64,000 bases of DNA from Dongia mobilis (GCF_004363235.1 NZ_SNYW01000009.1:62001-126000); one strand, 5' to 3'. Counted from the first letter of the stretch, positions 16,861 through 27,628 are shown. Notes: generated by a model not told the origin, from the letters alone. Program-made: numbers and translations.

Positions 16861-18864
16861 ATGAGCCAGAAATCCGACACTGCGGGGCAGGTGAAGCGCG
16901 ACCAGCCCTGGCTGTTCCGCACCTATTCGGGCCATTCCTCGGCCAAGGCGTCGAACGCGCTCTATCGCACCAACTTGGCGCGCGGCCAGACCGGGCTTTC
17001 CGTTGCCTTCGATCTGCCCACTCAGACCGGTTACGATTCCGACCATGCGCTGGCCAAGGGCGAGGTCGGCAAGGTCGGCGTACCGATCAGCCATCTGGGC
17101 GATATGATGGCGTTGTTCGACGGGCTGCCGCTCGGCGACATGAACACCTCGATGACGATCAACGCGACGGCGCCCTGGCTGCTGGCGCTTTATATCGCCG
17201 CGGCCGAGAAGCAGGGCGCGCCGCGCGCCGCCCTCCAGGGCACGGTACAGAACGATATCATCAAGGAATACCTCTCGCGCGGGACCTATATCTTTCCGCC
17301 TGAACCCTCGCTGCGGCTGATCACGGATGTCATTAGCTTCACCTATCGCGAGGTGCCGAAATGGAACCCGACCAATGTCTGCTCCTATCACCTGCAGGAG
17401 GCAGGCGCGACGCCGGTCCAGGAACTGGCCTATGCGCTGGCGACTGCCATCGCGGTACTGGATCATGTGAAGGCATCCGGCCAGGTGCCGGCGCGTGACT
17501 TCCCGCAGGTGGTCGGGCGCATCAGTTTCTTCGTCAATGCGGGCCTCAGGTTCATCACCGAGATCTGCAAGATGCGCGCCTTCACCGAGCTTTGGGACGA
17601 GATCACGCGCGAGCGGTATGGCGTTGCCGACGAGAAGTTGCGCCGATTCCGCTATGGCGTGCAGGTGAACAGCCTGGGCCTCACCGAGCAGCAGCCGGAG
17701 AACAACGTCTATCGTATTCTTCTGGAAATGCTGGCGGTGACGCTCTCGAAGAACGCCCGCGCCCGCGCCGTGCAATTGCCGGCCTGGAACGAGGCGCTGG
17801 GCCTGCCCCGTCCCTGGGACCAGCAATGGTCCCTGCGCCTGCAGCAGATCGTGGCCTTCGAAACCGACCTCCTCGAATTCGGCGACATCTTCGACGGTTC
17901 CATCGAGATCACGCGCAAGGTCGAGGCGCTGAAGGACGAGGCGCGTGCCGAGCTCGCCCGCATCGCCGAAATGGGCGGCGCCGTGGCGGCGGTAGAATCC
18001 AGCTATATGAAGCAGCGCCTGGTGGAATCCAATGCGCGGCGCCTTGCCGCCATCGAAAGCGGCGCGCAGATCGTGGTCGGCGTAAACAAGTATACCGAGA
18101 GCGCGCCGTCGCCGCTGCTGGCCGGCGGAGATGGCGGTTTCCTCGCCATCGACGACCAGGCTGAAATCGATCAGGTGGCGGCACTCAGGGCCTGGCGGGA
18201 GTCCCGCGACAATGGCGCCGCGGCATCGGCGCTGCAGCGCCTCGAAGCGGATGCGCGGTCGGGCGCCAATATCATGGAGGCCTCGATCGCCTGCGCCCAT
18301 GCCGGCTGCACCACCGGCGAATGGGGCGAGACCCTGCGGCGTGTTTTCGGCGAGTACCGGGCGCCGACGGGAGTCGCCCGGGCCAGCATTGATCAAAGTT
18401 CCACGAAGATCGAAGGCGTGCGCGAACAGGTCGAGGCCGTGAGCCGCCGGTTGGGGCGCCGCATCAAGATCCTGGTCGGCAAGCCGGGCCTCGACGGCCA
18501 TTCCAACGGTGCCGAACAGATCGCCATGCGGGCCCGCGATGCCGGCATGGAGGTGGTCTATGAGGGAATCCGCCTCACCCCCGCCCAGATCGTCAATGCG
18601 GCGCTGGAAGAGGGGGTGCATGTGGTTGGCCTCTCGATCCTCTCCGGATCCCATATCGCCCTTGTGGGCGAGGTGATGGAGCGCATGCGGGCGGCGGGCT
18701 TGGGCGATGTGCCAGTGGTGGTGGGCGGCATCATCCCGGCCGAGGATGAAAAAAGGCTGCTGGAATTCGGCGTCGCGCGGGTCTATACGCCCAAGGACTA
18801 TGATCTGAACGCCATCATGGCGGGGATCGTGGCCCTGGTGGACCAGCACAAACAGGCGGCATGA
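16861..18864 (+). CDS. ecm: (2R)-Ethylmalonyl-CoA mutase, coenzyme B12-dependent
   Basis: A 667-residue adenosylcobalamin enzyme that rearranges (2R)-ethylmalonyl-CoA to (2S)-methylsuccinyl-CoA, between Ccr and Mcd. The substrate-binding TIM barrel begins with the Ecm-like RTYSGHSSAKASNALYR and GLSVAFDLPTQTGYDSDH. The C-terminal B12 domain (about 535-660) has the base-off motif D545-x-H547-x-x-G550, SILSGSH and VVVGGIIP. The closest alternative, methylmalonyl-CoA mutase, differs in the N-terminal substrate region, and the presence of ccr and mcd supports Ecm. RBS GGGAGAGAG precedes ATG 16861. It overlaps bluB by four bases. Confidence 0.95.
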   Translation: MSQKSDTAGQVKRDQPWLFRTYSGHSSAKASNALYRTNLARGQTGLSVAFDLPTQTGYDSDHALAKGEVGKVGVPISHLGDMMALFDGLPLGDMNTSMTINATAPWLLALYIAAAEKQGAPRAALQGTVQNDIIKEYLSRGTYIFPPEPSLRLITDVISFTYREVPKWNPTNVCSYHLQEAGATPVQELAYALATAIAVLDHVKASGQVPARDFPQVVGRISFFVNAGLRFITEICKMRAFTELWDEITRERYGVADEKLRRFRYGVQVNSLGLTEQQPENNVYRILLEMLAVTLSKNARARAVQLPAWNEALGLPRPWDQQWSLRLQQIVAFETDLLEFGDIFDGSIEITRKVEALKDEARAELARIAEMGGAVAAVESSYMKQRLVESNARRLAAIESGAQIVVGVNKYTESAPSPLLAGGDGGFLAIDDQAEIDQVAALRAWRESRDNGAAASALQRLEADARSGANIMEASIACAHAGCTTGEWGETLRRVFGEYRAPTGVARASIDQSSTKIEGVREQVEAVSRRLGRRIKILVGKPGLDGHSNGAEQIAMRARDAGMEVVYEGIRLTPAQIVNAALEEGVHVVGLSILSGSHIALVGEVMERMRAAGLGDVPVVVGGIIPAEDEKRLLEFGVARVYTPKDYDLNAIMAGIVALVDQHKQAA

Positions 18865-19499
18865 ACGGACCCGAATTCGGCCCGGCCTTCGAACAGGAGT
18901 TCATCGAGCTTCTGGCCTGGCGACGCGACGTACGGCATTTCCGGACCGATCCGATTCCGTCGGATCTGGTTGAGCATCTGCTCGACCTCACCAGTCTGGC
19001 GCCCTCGGTCGGCAATGCCCAACCTTGGCGGTTCGTCAGCGTCGACGATCCGGCGCGACGTGCGGCGATCATCGGCAATTTTGAAAGCGCCAACGCCGAT
19101 GCATTGGCCAGCTATGAGGGCGAGAAGGCGCAGCTCTATGCCACGCTGAAACTGGCCGGCCTCAAACAGGCACCGCGCCAATTTGCCGTCTTCTGTGACG
19201 AGGCGACGGAGCAGGGCGCCGGACTTGGCCGGGCGACCATGCCGGAGACCCTGCGCTATTCCACCGTCCTCGCCATCCACACGCTGTGGCTGGCGGCGCG
19301 CACCAAGGGGTTGGGTATCGGCTGGGTGTCGATCCTCGATCCCGAAGCCGCCAGGGCGAGCCTGGACGTGCCGCTCGACTGGTCCCTTGTCGCCTATCTC
19401 TGCCTCGGTTATCCGGAGGAAGCGCAGATCGAGCCGGAACTGCAGCGCCGCGGCTGGCAGGCGCGCGAGGCACGCTGCCGCCAGGTGCTGCAGCGCTGA
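18861..19499 (+). CDS. bluB: 5,6-Dimethylbenzimidazole synthase BluB
   Basis: A 212-residue nitroreductase-fold enzyme that uses O2 to fragment reduced FMN into 5,6-dimethylbenzimidazole, the lower ligand of cobalamin. Family marks are RRDVRHFRTDPIP near the N-terminus, SVGNAQPWRFV (flavin pocket), and PETLRYSTVLAIHTLWLAAR followed by GIGWVSILDP. The ATG overlaps the ecm stop (ATGA), so translation is coupled. BluB is usually placed with cobalamin synthesis genes; here it is paired directly with a B12-using enzyme. Confidence 0.92.
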   Translation: MNGPEFGPAFEQEFIELLAWRRDVRHFRTDPIPSDLVEHLLDLTSLAPSVGNAQPWRFVSVDDPARRAAIIGNFESANADALASYEGEKAQLYATLKLAGLKQAPRQFAVFCDEATEQGAGLGRATMPETLRYSTVLAIHTLWLAARTKGLGIGWVSILDPEAARASLDVPLDWSLVAYLCLGYPEEAQIEPELQRRGWQAREARCRQVLQR

Positions 19500-20201
19500 T
19501 CACTGCTCCAGCGTGAGGCGCCCGTTCTCGACCCGCCACGCCCGCAGCCGGTGCAGGAATTCCATGCCGAGGAGCGAGTCCGGCATGTCCGCCTCGTTGA
19601 CCGTGGCGGGCAGGTTGCGCATGACGATGGGACCCAGGGTCAGCTCGCCGATCTCGATCGGCGCGCCGCGTACCAGGCCGTTGGCCGTCTGCGCCACCTT
19701 GGTGAAACTGAGCCGGTCGAGGTCAAAGCCCAGCCTCTCCGCCGCCCGCGGCGAAAGCACGATCTCCGTGGCGCCGGTATCTACGGTGAAGTCGATCGGC
19801 ACGCCGTCCAGAGTGGCGCGAACCAGGAAATGCCCGTTCTCGGCGACCGGATAGCTGATGCTGGTCGGGCCCTCGAGCCGGCCGTCCAGCGGCATCAACT
19901 CACCCCGGAGGCGGTCGCCGAGGGCGCCGAACTCGAAGCGGAACGAATAGACCAGGATCAGGCCGGCGAAGATCGCAACCCAGATCGCCAGCTGGCTGAT
20001 CGTGCGGCCGGTGTCGTAGCGCAGGCGAACGAACAGGCTGCCGCCGATCAGCACCAGCAGGCCGACCAGATAGACCAGCCGCATGCGGGTATGTTCATCA
20101 TCGAGTGCGCCGCCCATCTGGCTGCCCAGCAGCGACATGATGGAAATGCCACCGACGATCACGATCGCCCAGACCAGCCATCTCTTGCCTTGCATCGCCA
20201 C
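19500..20201 (-). CDS. Membrane-anchored retropepsin-like aspartic protease (clan AA)
   Basis: A 233-residue protein with three hydrophobic helices in the first ~90 residues, followed by a periplasmic clan AA aspartic protease domain (about 110-230). The single catalytic motif DTGA lies near residue 140 in DFTVDTGATEIVLS, and SLLGMEFL marks the end of the fold. Such proteins act as dimers and match the bacterial TIGR02281 type. The GTG start at 20201 has AAGGAG five bases upstream; ATG 20195 is possible. It is convergent with bluB, ending one base after it. Confidence 0.85.
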   Translation of the reverse strand: MAMQGKRWLVWAIVIVGGISIMSLLGSQMGGALDDEHTRMRLVYLVGLLVLIGGSLFVRLRYDTGRTISQLAIWVAIFAGLILVYSFRFEFGALGDRLRGELMPLDGRLEGPTSISYPVAENGHFLVRATLDGVPIDFTVDTGATEIVLSPRAAERLGFDLDRLSFTKVAQTANGLVRGAPIEIGELTLGPIVMRNLPATVNEADMPDSLLGMEFLHRLRAWRVENGRLTLEQ

Positions 20202-20460
20202 TCTGTCTCCTTGCCCTCACTCGTTGTCGCGGCGTTCGCGACTATAGAGCCAACTGCCCGGGACCGCCACGCGGCAGGCCATGCCAGATGCGCCACGCGC
20301 GGCCACAATTGTGTTGGAACGGCAAAATGATGCCTCTGTGATGCGCCTCACGCCGCGCCGCCTGGGTGCGGCTTGAGCGATTCCATGGGGCCGGTTACGG
20401 TCGCTGGCATCGGATCACCAGCGGTGACGAGCAACAATTCAGCCAAGGACGGAGCGGCAG

Positions 20461-21330
20461 ATGCGCAAGATGGTAACCGTGTTGACAGTGATGGGTTTCC
20501 CGCTGGTCGCATGGCCGGCGATGGCCGCCGATGCAGTTCCGGCGGGCACGACGGCCACCATTGGCATCCGCATGACTGTCAAGGATCAGGTGAAATCGGA
20601 TTGGCACAGTTCCGTGATCGAACATGTGTTCAACGGTCAGTGCGTCATGATGGCGGGCCATGCTGCGGCAGTGGGTCCCGATGGCATGACTGCCGAGCAG
20701 CAGGCCAAGGTGGCCACCACCCAGACCCAGATCCAGGACTACCAGCAGCAATATGCGCCGAGCGACGATATGCTGTCCCAGTTCGAGGCCGGGGCCGAGG
20801 CCTGTGGCGAGGACGAGGCCTGCCTGACGGCGCTGGCAATGAGGATGTCGCAGACGCCGGAGATGCAGGCGATGGTGCAACAGATGCCCGAGGCGCAGGC
20901 GGCGATGGCGGCAATCGATGGCGATCTCGGGCCGGCGCGCTATCAGACCTGGGAACCGCAGAGCTGTTCCGGCACGATCTCGGTCAACGATGTCTATGTG
21001 AACAGCGATTCGGGCGGCGAGGGCGGCGACGGCGCCTATACCGACACCATCACGGCCAGCGGCACGGCGCCGCTGTTGGAAGGCTGGCGAGGTGTCTTCA
21101 TGTATACCGACACCCTGGGCGGTACGACGACCTATCAGGTCGTGGCGCCGCCGCCGGTCGCCGTGCCCGCCAACTCGTCGATTACTGGCGCCCAGCAGCG
21201 CCAGATCGAGTTCCTGCAAGGTGCCAGGATGCCGGAGAAGATCGGCCCCCTGGGTGGCGTCATGTCGCCACACAGCACCGCCGTCAAGACCGACGGCGGC
21301 ACGGTGATGCTGGAGATTGCCCCGAACTGA
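20461..21330 (+). CDS. Exported protein of unknown function
   Basis: A 289-residue protein with a Sec signal peptide (hydrophobic VTVLTVMGFPLVAW, cleavage predicted after AMA). The mature part is rich in Met, Gln and Ala: a helical segment of about residues 75-155 holds four cysteines' worth of pairs with EACGEDEAC, then a Gly/Ser/Thr-rich beta-like region (SGGEGGDG). I recognise no family. The GGACGGAG sequence upstream supports ATG 20461. The 259-base gap before it contains only a GTCGCG/CGCGAC hairpin (20226-20242) and no gene. A terminator follows. Confidence 0.75.
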   Translation: MRKMVTVLTVMGFPLVAWPAMAADAVPAGTTATIGIRMTVKDQVKSDWHSSVIEHVFNGQCVMMAGHAAAVGPDGMTAEQQAKVATTQTQIQDYQQQYAPSDDMLSQFEAGAEACGEDEACLTALAMRMSQTPEMQAMVQQMPEAQAAMAAIDGDLGPARYQTWEPQSCSGTISVNDVYVNSDSGGEGGDGAYTDTITASGTAPLLEGWRGVFMYTDTLGGTTTYQVVAPPPVAVPANSSITGAQQRQIEFLQGARMPEKIGPLGGVMSPHSTAVKTDGGTVMLEIAPN

Positions 21331-21339
21331 AGGGTGACA

Positions 21340-21371
21340 GGCCCTGCCGGTTCCTTGGCGGGGCCCTTTGT

Positions 21372-21372
<1 letters not shown>
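21340..21372 (+). terminator. Intrinsic terminator after the exported protein gene
   Basis: GGCCCTGCC (21340-21348) pairs with GGCGGGGCC (21357-21365), one wobble pair, followed by CTTTGTT. It fills the gap to the convergent aldehyde dehydrogenase stop. Confidence 0.65.
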
Positions 21373-22763
<1,391 letters not shown>

Positions 22764-22784
22764 GGCGTGCCTCGGCAATGATGG

Positions 22785-24158
22785 TTAGATGATCTCGAAA
22801 TAGCGCTGCAATTCCCAATCGGTGATCGCCTTGCGGAATTCGCGCTCCTCCCATTCGCGGGTGGCGGCATGATGCTCGACGAAATCGTCGCCGAACAATT
22901 CCCGTGCAGCCTTCGACTTCTTCAGTCGCTGCGCCGCGTCCCACAGGGTCGCCGGCAGGTCAAGTTTCGCCGGATGCTTCTGGTCATAGGAATTGCCGAC
23001 AATGGCTTCGGTCGGCTCGATCTTGTTCTCGATGCCGTAAAGGCCAGAACCGATCGCGGCCGCCAGAGCCGTATAGGGATTGCAGTCGGCGGCGGCGATG
23101 CGGTACTCGACCCGCTGCGATTTCTCCGAGCCGGGAATGACGCGCAGCGCGCAGGTACGGTTCTCGACCCCCCAGGTTGCGTTGGTCGGGGCCCAGAATC
23201 CAGGAATAAGACGCGAGTAGGAATTGACCGTGGGCGAGACCATCGCCAGCAGTTCCGGCATCAGCGCCTGCTGGCCACCGACGAACCAGCGCATGCGGTC
23301 CGACATGCGGTGTTCCTTCCTTGGGTCGTGGAACACCGCCTTGCCGTCCTTGCCCTTCAGCGAGATGTGGATGTGGCCCGACTGGCCGGGCCAGCTGTTG
23401 GACCATTTTGCCATGAAGGTGGCCATCAGGCCGCGCTTCTGTGCCAGTACCTTCATGAAGGTCTTGAAGAGGGCGGCGCGATCGGCGGCTTCCAATGCCT
23501 TGTCGACCGTCAGTGCCGCCTCCAGCACGCCCGGGCCGGTTTCGGTATGCAGGCCCTCGATCGGCATGCGCATCCGCTCGCACATGTCGAGGATGTCGCG
23601 ATAAAGTTCCGACCAGACCGAGTTGCGGATGACCGAATAGCCGAACCAGCCGGGGGTCATCGGGGTCAGGTTCTTGTAGCCCTTTTCACGGACGCTTTCC
23701 GGCGTCTCGTCGAACATGAAGAACTCGAATTCAAGCGCCGAATAGACGTCGAAGCCCATTTTTGCCGCGCGGTCGAGGACGCGCCGCAGATTGCCGCGCG
23801 GACAGATCCGCTCGGCCTTGTCGACGAACTCGGACAGGAAGAACAGATTGTTGTCCTCCATCGGCAGTTCGCGGCAGGTGTCGGGCAGGATGCGGGCGAA
23901 AGCATCCGGATAGGCGGTGTGCCAGCCAGTGTATTTGACGTTGTCGAACAGCTGGTCATGGCTGTCCCAGCCAAGGACGACGTCGCAGAAACCGAAGCCG
24001 CCCTCGAGGGCGGAAAGGAATTTGGCCTTCGACATGTACTTGCCGCGCAGGATCGCATCGCCGTCGAAAACGCCGACCTTGACATGGGTAAGGCCGCGTT
24101 CCTCGACGATCTTTCTGGCCTGGGCGATGGTTTTGACCTGTTCCGGCTTTAACGGCAT
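22785..24158 (-). CDS. Glutamine synthetase family protein (gamma-glutamylamine ligase-like)
   Basis: A 457-residue ATP-dependent ligase of the GlnA superfamily. The metal-binding glutamates show in SALEFEFFMFDE and in HTETGPGVLEAAL, the conserved histidine in GQSGHIHISL, and the arginine region in PTNATWGVENRTCALRV. It lacks the adenylylation-site region expected of housekeeping GlnA, and sits between a TRAP solute-binding gene and an aldehyde dehydrogenase. A gamma-glutamylpolyamine or gamma-glutamyl-amine synthetase is therefore more likely than nitrogen assimilation (inference). ATG 24158 is used; the open frame reaches 24203. Confidence 0.88.
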   Translation of the reverse strand: MPLKPEQVKTIAQARKIVEERGLTHVKVGVFDGDAILRGKYMSKAKFLSALEGGFGFCDVVLGWDSHDQLFDNVKYTGWHTAYPDAFARILPDTCRELPMEDNNLFFLSEFVDKAERICPRGNLRRVLDRAAKMGFDVYSALEFEFFMFDETPESVREKGYKNLTPMTPGWFGYSVIRNSVWSELYRDILDMCERMRMPIEGLHTETGPGVLEAALTVDKALEAADRAALFKTFMKVLAQKRGLMATFMAKWSNSWPGQSGHIHISLKGKDGKAVFHDPRKEHRMSDRMRWFVGGQQALMPELLAMVSPTVNSYSRLIPGFWAPTNATWGVENRTCALRVIPGSEKSQRVEYRIAAADCNPYTALAAAIGSGLYGIENKIEPTEAIVGNSYDQKHPAKLDLPATLWDAAQRLKKSKAARELFGDDFVEHHAATREWEEREFRKAITDWELQRYFEII

Positions 24159-24255
24159 TTGGGAGACCCTGTGTGTCTGGTCACGTATTAAGGCGGCCCG
24201 CAAGCGGACCGCCGGACCATGTTCGAATGGTGGCTAGGTTACCTTGCTTCGCTGC

Positions 24256-24320
24256 CCGGCGCCAAGCGCCGGCGGCAAAGGCTTGTTGCGGTAGCGGCGG
24301 CCACCAAGGTGGCCGCCGCC
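24256..24320 (-). terminator. Two strong hairpins between dctP and the GlnA-like gene
   Basis: Palindromes GCGGCGGCCACC/GGTGGCCGCCGC (24294-24319) and CCGGCG/CGCCGG (24256-24272) lie in the 172-base gap. No T run follows either, so they may attenuate downstream expression or protect the dctP mRNA 3' end, keeping the binding protein abundant. Confidence 0.45.
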
Positions 24321-24330
24321 GCGCACGCAC

Positions 24331-25428
24331 TCAACGATAGGGGTAGCCGGCCTTTTCCATGTTGGCGGCATACTTCTTGAAGATATCGACGACCTTGCCG
24401 GCACGCGGACTGGAGCTGGCGACTTCGTCCCAGAAGCCCTCGGAGTCCTTGACGACCTGGGCCCATTCCTCATCGGGAAGGGCGGTCAACTCCATCTTCT
24501 CGCCTTCGACGCGCAGCTTTGCCTCGCCGCCCCAGTACCAGACGTCGCGGTAGTAGTGCGACTGGTCGATGGTGATCTTGAACAACTCCTGCAGGTGCGG
24601 CGGCACCTTCTGCCAGCTTGCCGAGTTGGCAAAATAGCTGCCAAACCAGGCACCGGTGATCGAGTTGCTGAGGGCATACTTGCAGACGTCGGCCCATCCC
24701 ACTTCATAGGCCTCGGTGAAACCGCACCAGGCCACGCCGTCCAGTTCACCGGTCTGCATGGCGACTTCGACGTTGTCCCAGGGAATTGTCACGGGAACGA
24801 GGCCGTATTTGGAGAGGAACTTGCCCGCCGTCGGTACGCCGAAGACACGCAGGCCGTTCATATCGGCGAGGCTGCGGATGGGCTTGTTGACGGTAAAGAT
24901 GTGCAGCGGATCCCAGGCACCAGTGGAGAGCCAGGTAACGTTCTCGACGCCGGCATATGCCTCCGCCCAGATCTCGTTGAGACCGTAATAGGTGAACATC
25001 GCCGGCACGTCGAGGCTGTAACGGGTCGCAAAGGGGAAGTAGCCCCCGAACACGGCGATATCGACTGGCGACGCCATGGTCGCCTCGTCGGACTGCACGG
25101 CGTCGAGCGTGCCGGACTGCAGGGCGCGGAAAAGGTCGGCCGTCGGCACCAACTGGTCGGCATAGTAGAGCTCGATCTCCATCTCGCCATTGGCGGCCTT
25201 GTTGAAGGCCTCAATCTGCGGCTTGATGACATGGGCACCCAGCGGCGCGCCCGAATAGGTCTGCAAGCGCCACTTGATCGGGCCAGTCTGGGCGACGACA
25301 CGGGGAGCGCCCAATGTCGAGGCGGCGACAAGGGCGCCGGCACCGAGGCCGGCCTTGCGCAGCATGTCGCGACGGGTCGACAGGATCTTTTCGGACGGGC
25401 TCTGCTTCTTCTTCGTCTCTTCAGTCAT
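24331..25428 (-). CDS. dctP: TRAP transporter solute-binding protein, DctP family
   Basis: A 365-residue periplasmic binding protein. It carries a twin-arginine signal (TRRDMLRKAG followed by a hydrophobic stretch, cleavage near VVAQTG). The DctP fold shows in KWRLQTYSGAPLGAH and in the ADMNGLRVFGVPTAGKFL stretch with the conserved arginine that contacts a carboxylate. AGGAGG stands five bases before ATG 25428; the TTG at 25431 is too close. It captures an organic acid-like ligand for DctQM. The ligand is unknown, but co-encoded amine/aldehyde enzymes suggest a nitrogen-containing or carboxylated compound. Confidence 0.92.
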   Translation of the reverse strand: MTEETKKKQSPSEKILSTRRDMLRKAGLGAGALVAASTLGAPRVVAQTGPIKWRLQTYSGAPLGAHVIKPQIEAFNKAANGEMEIELYYADQLVPTADLFRALQSGTLDAVQSDEATMASPVDIAVFGGYFPFATRYSLDVPAMFTYYGLNEIWAEAYAGVENVTWLSTGAWDPLHIFTVNKPIRSLADMNGLRVFGVPTAGKFLSKYGLVPVTIPWDNVEVAMQTGELDGVAWCGFTEAYEVGWADVCKYALSNSITGAWFGSYFANSASWQKVPPHLQELFKITIDQSHYYRDVWYWGGEAKLRVEGEKMELTALPDEEWAQVVKDSEGFWDEVASSSPRAGKVVDIFKKYAANMEKAGYPYR

Positions 25429-25481
25429 CAAATCCTCCTGCGGTTGCTATCGGGCCTTCATTTGCCCTTCTTGAAATCATT

Positions 25482-26819
25482 CTAACCCCTTACCGACATG
25501 TGCTCCGGGAGCCATAGGGCAATCTGGGGGAACGCCATCAGCAGTGCAATCGTAATGGCCATCATAACCACGAATGGCCAAATTGAGCGATAGATGTCGA
25601 CCAGGGTGATTTCCTTGGGCGCCAAAGCGCGCATCAGGAACAAATTGTAGCCGAAGGGCGGGGTGATATAGGCGATCTGGCAGGTGATGGTGTAGAGCAC
25701 ACCGAACCAGATGAGCTGATTGTCAAAGCCCAGATCCAGTGTTTTTACCAGCGGGATGTAGAGCGGCGCCACAATCACCAGCATGGCGGTGTCGTCCAGG
25801 AACACGCCCATGATGATGAAGCTAACCATCATCAGGACGATAACCGTCCAGGGATCCAGGTCGAACTGGACCAGGAACAGGTTCTCCAGCGCCTTGCCGG
25901 CCCCCAGCCCGTCGAACACCGTTCCGAAGGCGAGGGCGGCCAGGATCAGCCAAAGGAACATGCAGGAAACATTGAGAGTCTTGATCGATGTCTCGCGGAT
26001 CAGTCGCCAGGTGAAGCGCCCTTTCAGAACCGCCGCCAGCGTGGCGCAGAAGGCGCCGACCGCCGAGCTTTCCACCAGGCTGGTGATGCCGAAGACGAAC
26101 AGACCGGTCATGAAGAAAAAGATGCCGATGGTGATAAGTCCGGAAAGGATCAGCGACAGCTTCTCCTTGAACGGCATCGTTCGTTCTTCTTCCCGGACTA
26201 CCGGTGCCAGTTTGGGATTCATACGCGCCCGGATGATCACGTAGATCACGAACATCGCCGCCATGATCAATCCGGGCACAAGGCCGGCGAACCAGAGCTT
26301 CGATACCGGTTGGCGGGCGATCATGCCATAGAGCACCATCACCACCGAGGGCGGAATCAGGATGCCGAGGGACGAACCGCCCTGGACGACACCCGAAATC
26401 AACACCTTGTCGTAGCCGCGCCGCAGCATTTCGGGAAGTGCGATGGTGGCGCCGATCGCCATGCCGGCGACGCTGAGGCCGTTCATCGCCGAGATGATGA
26501 CCATCACGAAAATGGTGCCGACGGCGAGGCCGCCGCTCAGCCGACCGAAGCAAATGTGCATCATCCGGTAGAGATCCTCGGCGATGCCGGATTCCGCCAG
26601 GATGTAGCCCATATAGATGAACATGGGCAGCGTCAGCAGAGCGTACCAGTTGAACAGCTTGAAGACCTGGTTGAACGACAATTCGATGGCGCCGTCGCCG
26701 TAGAGCAGGAGGGCCGCGGACATGGCGACGAAACCGATGGCAGCAAAGACACGCTGCCCGGAGACAAGCAGGAACAGCATGGAGCCGAACATGACCAACG
26801 CGATCATTTCGTAGCTCAT
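25482..26819 (-). CDS. dctM: TRAP transporter large permease, DctM family
   Basis: A 445-residue inner-membrane protein with about 12 hydrophobic helices, the ion-coupled channel subunit of a TRAP transporter. Typical motifs are MAIGATIALPEMLRRGYDK, GSSLGILIPPSVVMVLYG and LDDTAMLVIVAPLYIPL. The start ATG (26819) overlaps the dctQ stop as ATGA, so the two membrane subunits are translationally coupled. Confidence 0.95.
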   Translation of the reverse strand: MSYEMIALVMFGSMLFLLVSGQRVFAAIGFVAMSAALLLYGDGAIELSFNQVFKLFNWYALLTLPMFIYMGYILAESGIAEDLYRMMHICFGRLSGGLAVGTIFVMVIISAMNGLSVAGMAIGATIALPEMLRRGYDKVLISGVVQGGSSLGILIPPSVVMVLYGMIARQPVSKLWFAGLVPGLIMAAMFVIYVIIRARMNPKLAPVVREEERTMPFKEKLSLILSGLITIGIFFFMTGLFVFGITSLVESSAVGAFCATLAAVLKGRFTWRLIRETSIKTLNVSCMFLWLILAALAFGTVFDGLGAGKALENLFLVQFDLDPWTVIVLMMVSFIIMGVFLDDTAMLVIVAPLYIPLVKTLDLGFDNQLIWFGVLYTITCQIAYITPPFGYNLFLMRALAPKEITLVDIYRSIWPFVVMMAITIALLMAFPQIALWLPEHMSVRG

Positions 26820-27328
26820 GACAGCTTCTCCCCGCGCAGCGTCGCTGCATGCTTGAAGACCAGGGAGATCGCCTGCATCAGCATCAGCACCAGGCAGAAG
26901 ACCAGGAGTGCCTTGATGGGGATGACCGACGGGTTCCAGATCGAGAAGCGGCGTTCATTGGTTTCGATGGCATAGTCCAGGCTGGAAATGCCGCCGATCA
27001 GCGTCACCACCAGATAGAAGATCAGGCAGACGGAGGTGACCAGATTGATCCAGGCGCGACCGCGATCCGACAAGGCGGAGTAGATCAGGTCCATGCGCAC
27101 ATGGCTGTCGTTCTTCAGGGTGAAGGCGCCACCCATGAAATAGTAGGCGGCAAGGGTGAACTGGGTGAGTTCGACCGCCCAATGCACCGGCATGTTGATG
27201 ACGTTGCGGGTGAAGGCATCGAACATCAGCGTGGCGCCCATGAAGAAGATCAGGCCCGCCGCCAGATAACCCACATAGTCGGAAATGCGGTCAGTGAGCC
27301 GCACGTAGCCCGCGATCAGGCCGCGCAT
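26816..27328 (-). CDS. dctQ: TRAP transporter small permease, DctQ family
   Basis: A 170-residue membrane protein with four hydrophobic helices, the DctQ architecture. The N-terminal region reads RLTDRISDYVGYLAAGLIFFM, followed by the family's central WAVELTQF and the KNDSHVRMDLIY motif. ATG 27328 is used; the open frame continues to 27436 but that part is Arg-rich without hydrophobic content. The ribosome-binding site is weak, so the start is uncertain by a few codons. It is the first gene of the operon. Confidence 0.88.
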   Translation of the reverse strand: MRGLIAGYVRLTDRISDYVGYLAAGLIFFMGATLMFDAFTRNVINMPVHWAVELTQFTLAAYYFMGGAFTLKNDSHVRMDLIYSALSDRGRAWINLVTSVCLIFYLVVTLIGGISSLDYAIETNERRFSIWNPSVIPIKALLVFCLVLMLMQAISLVFKHAATLRGEKLS

Positions 27329-27628
27329 GTGCCACACATGAAGGGTTCCCCGAGTAAGATTTGTTTGCCTCAACCTGCCATCGTCCTGCCGCCGGTTCCT
27401 TCGCTTGGGAATCCTGGCCAGCCGCGACGTGACCAATGACTACGCTGTATCCTGTGACGGAGACAAGTCCATTCAATCGGTCAGGATTTTTGCGGGGTCA
27501 TCGCGGCTGCGATGTTGGCCCAATTTGGCCGCAAGAAACAAGTGCTTAACCTTCACTCCGGGAAAAAAATCTTGAATGGCGCGCAACGTGGAAAACGTGG
27601 AATCGGTGGCTCAGGGAGGAAGGCGGCG
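27329..27628. other. 300-base intergenic region upstream of dctQ
   Basis: This gap lies between the LysR gene stop and the dctQ start, both on the minus strand. It should carry the promoter of the TRAP operon. I see a near-repeat CCACGTTTTCCACGTT on the minus strand (about 27582-27598) but no convincing -35/-10 pair and no gene. Confidence 0.4.

Noticed and set aside
16813-18849. A 678-codon open frame antisense to ecm
   Set aside because: It mirrors ecm codon by codon, has His/Arg/Gly-rich content without domains, and arises from GC-rich third positions; ecm itself is beyond doubt.
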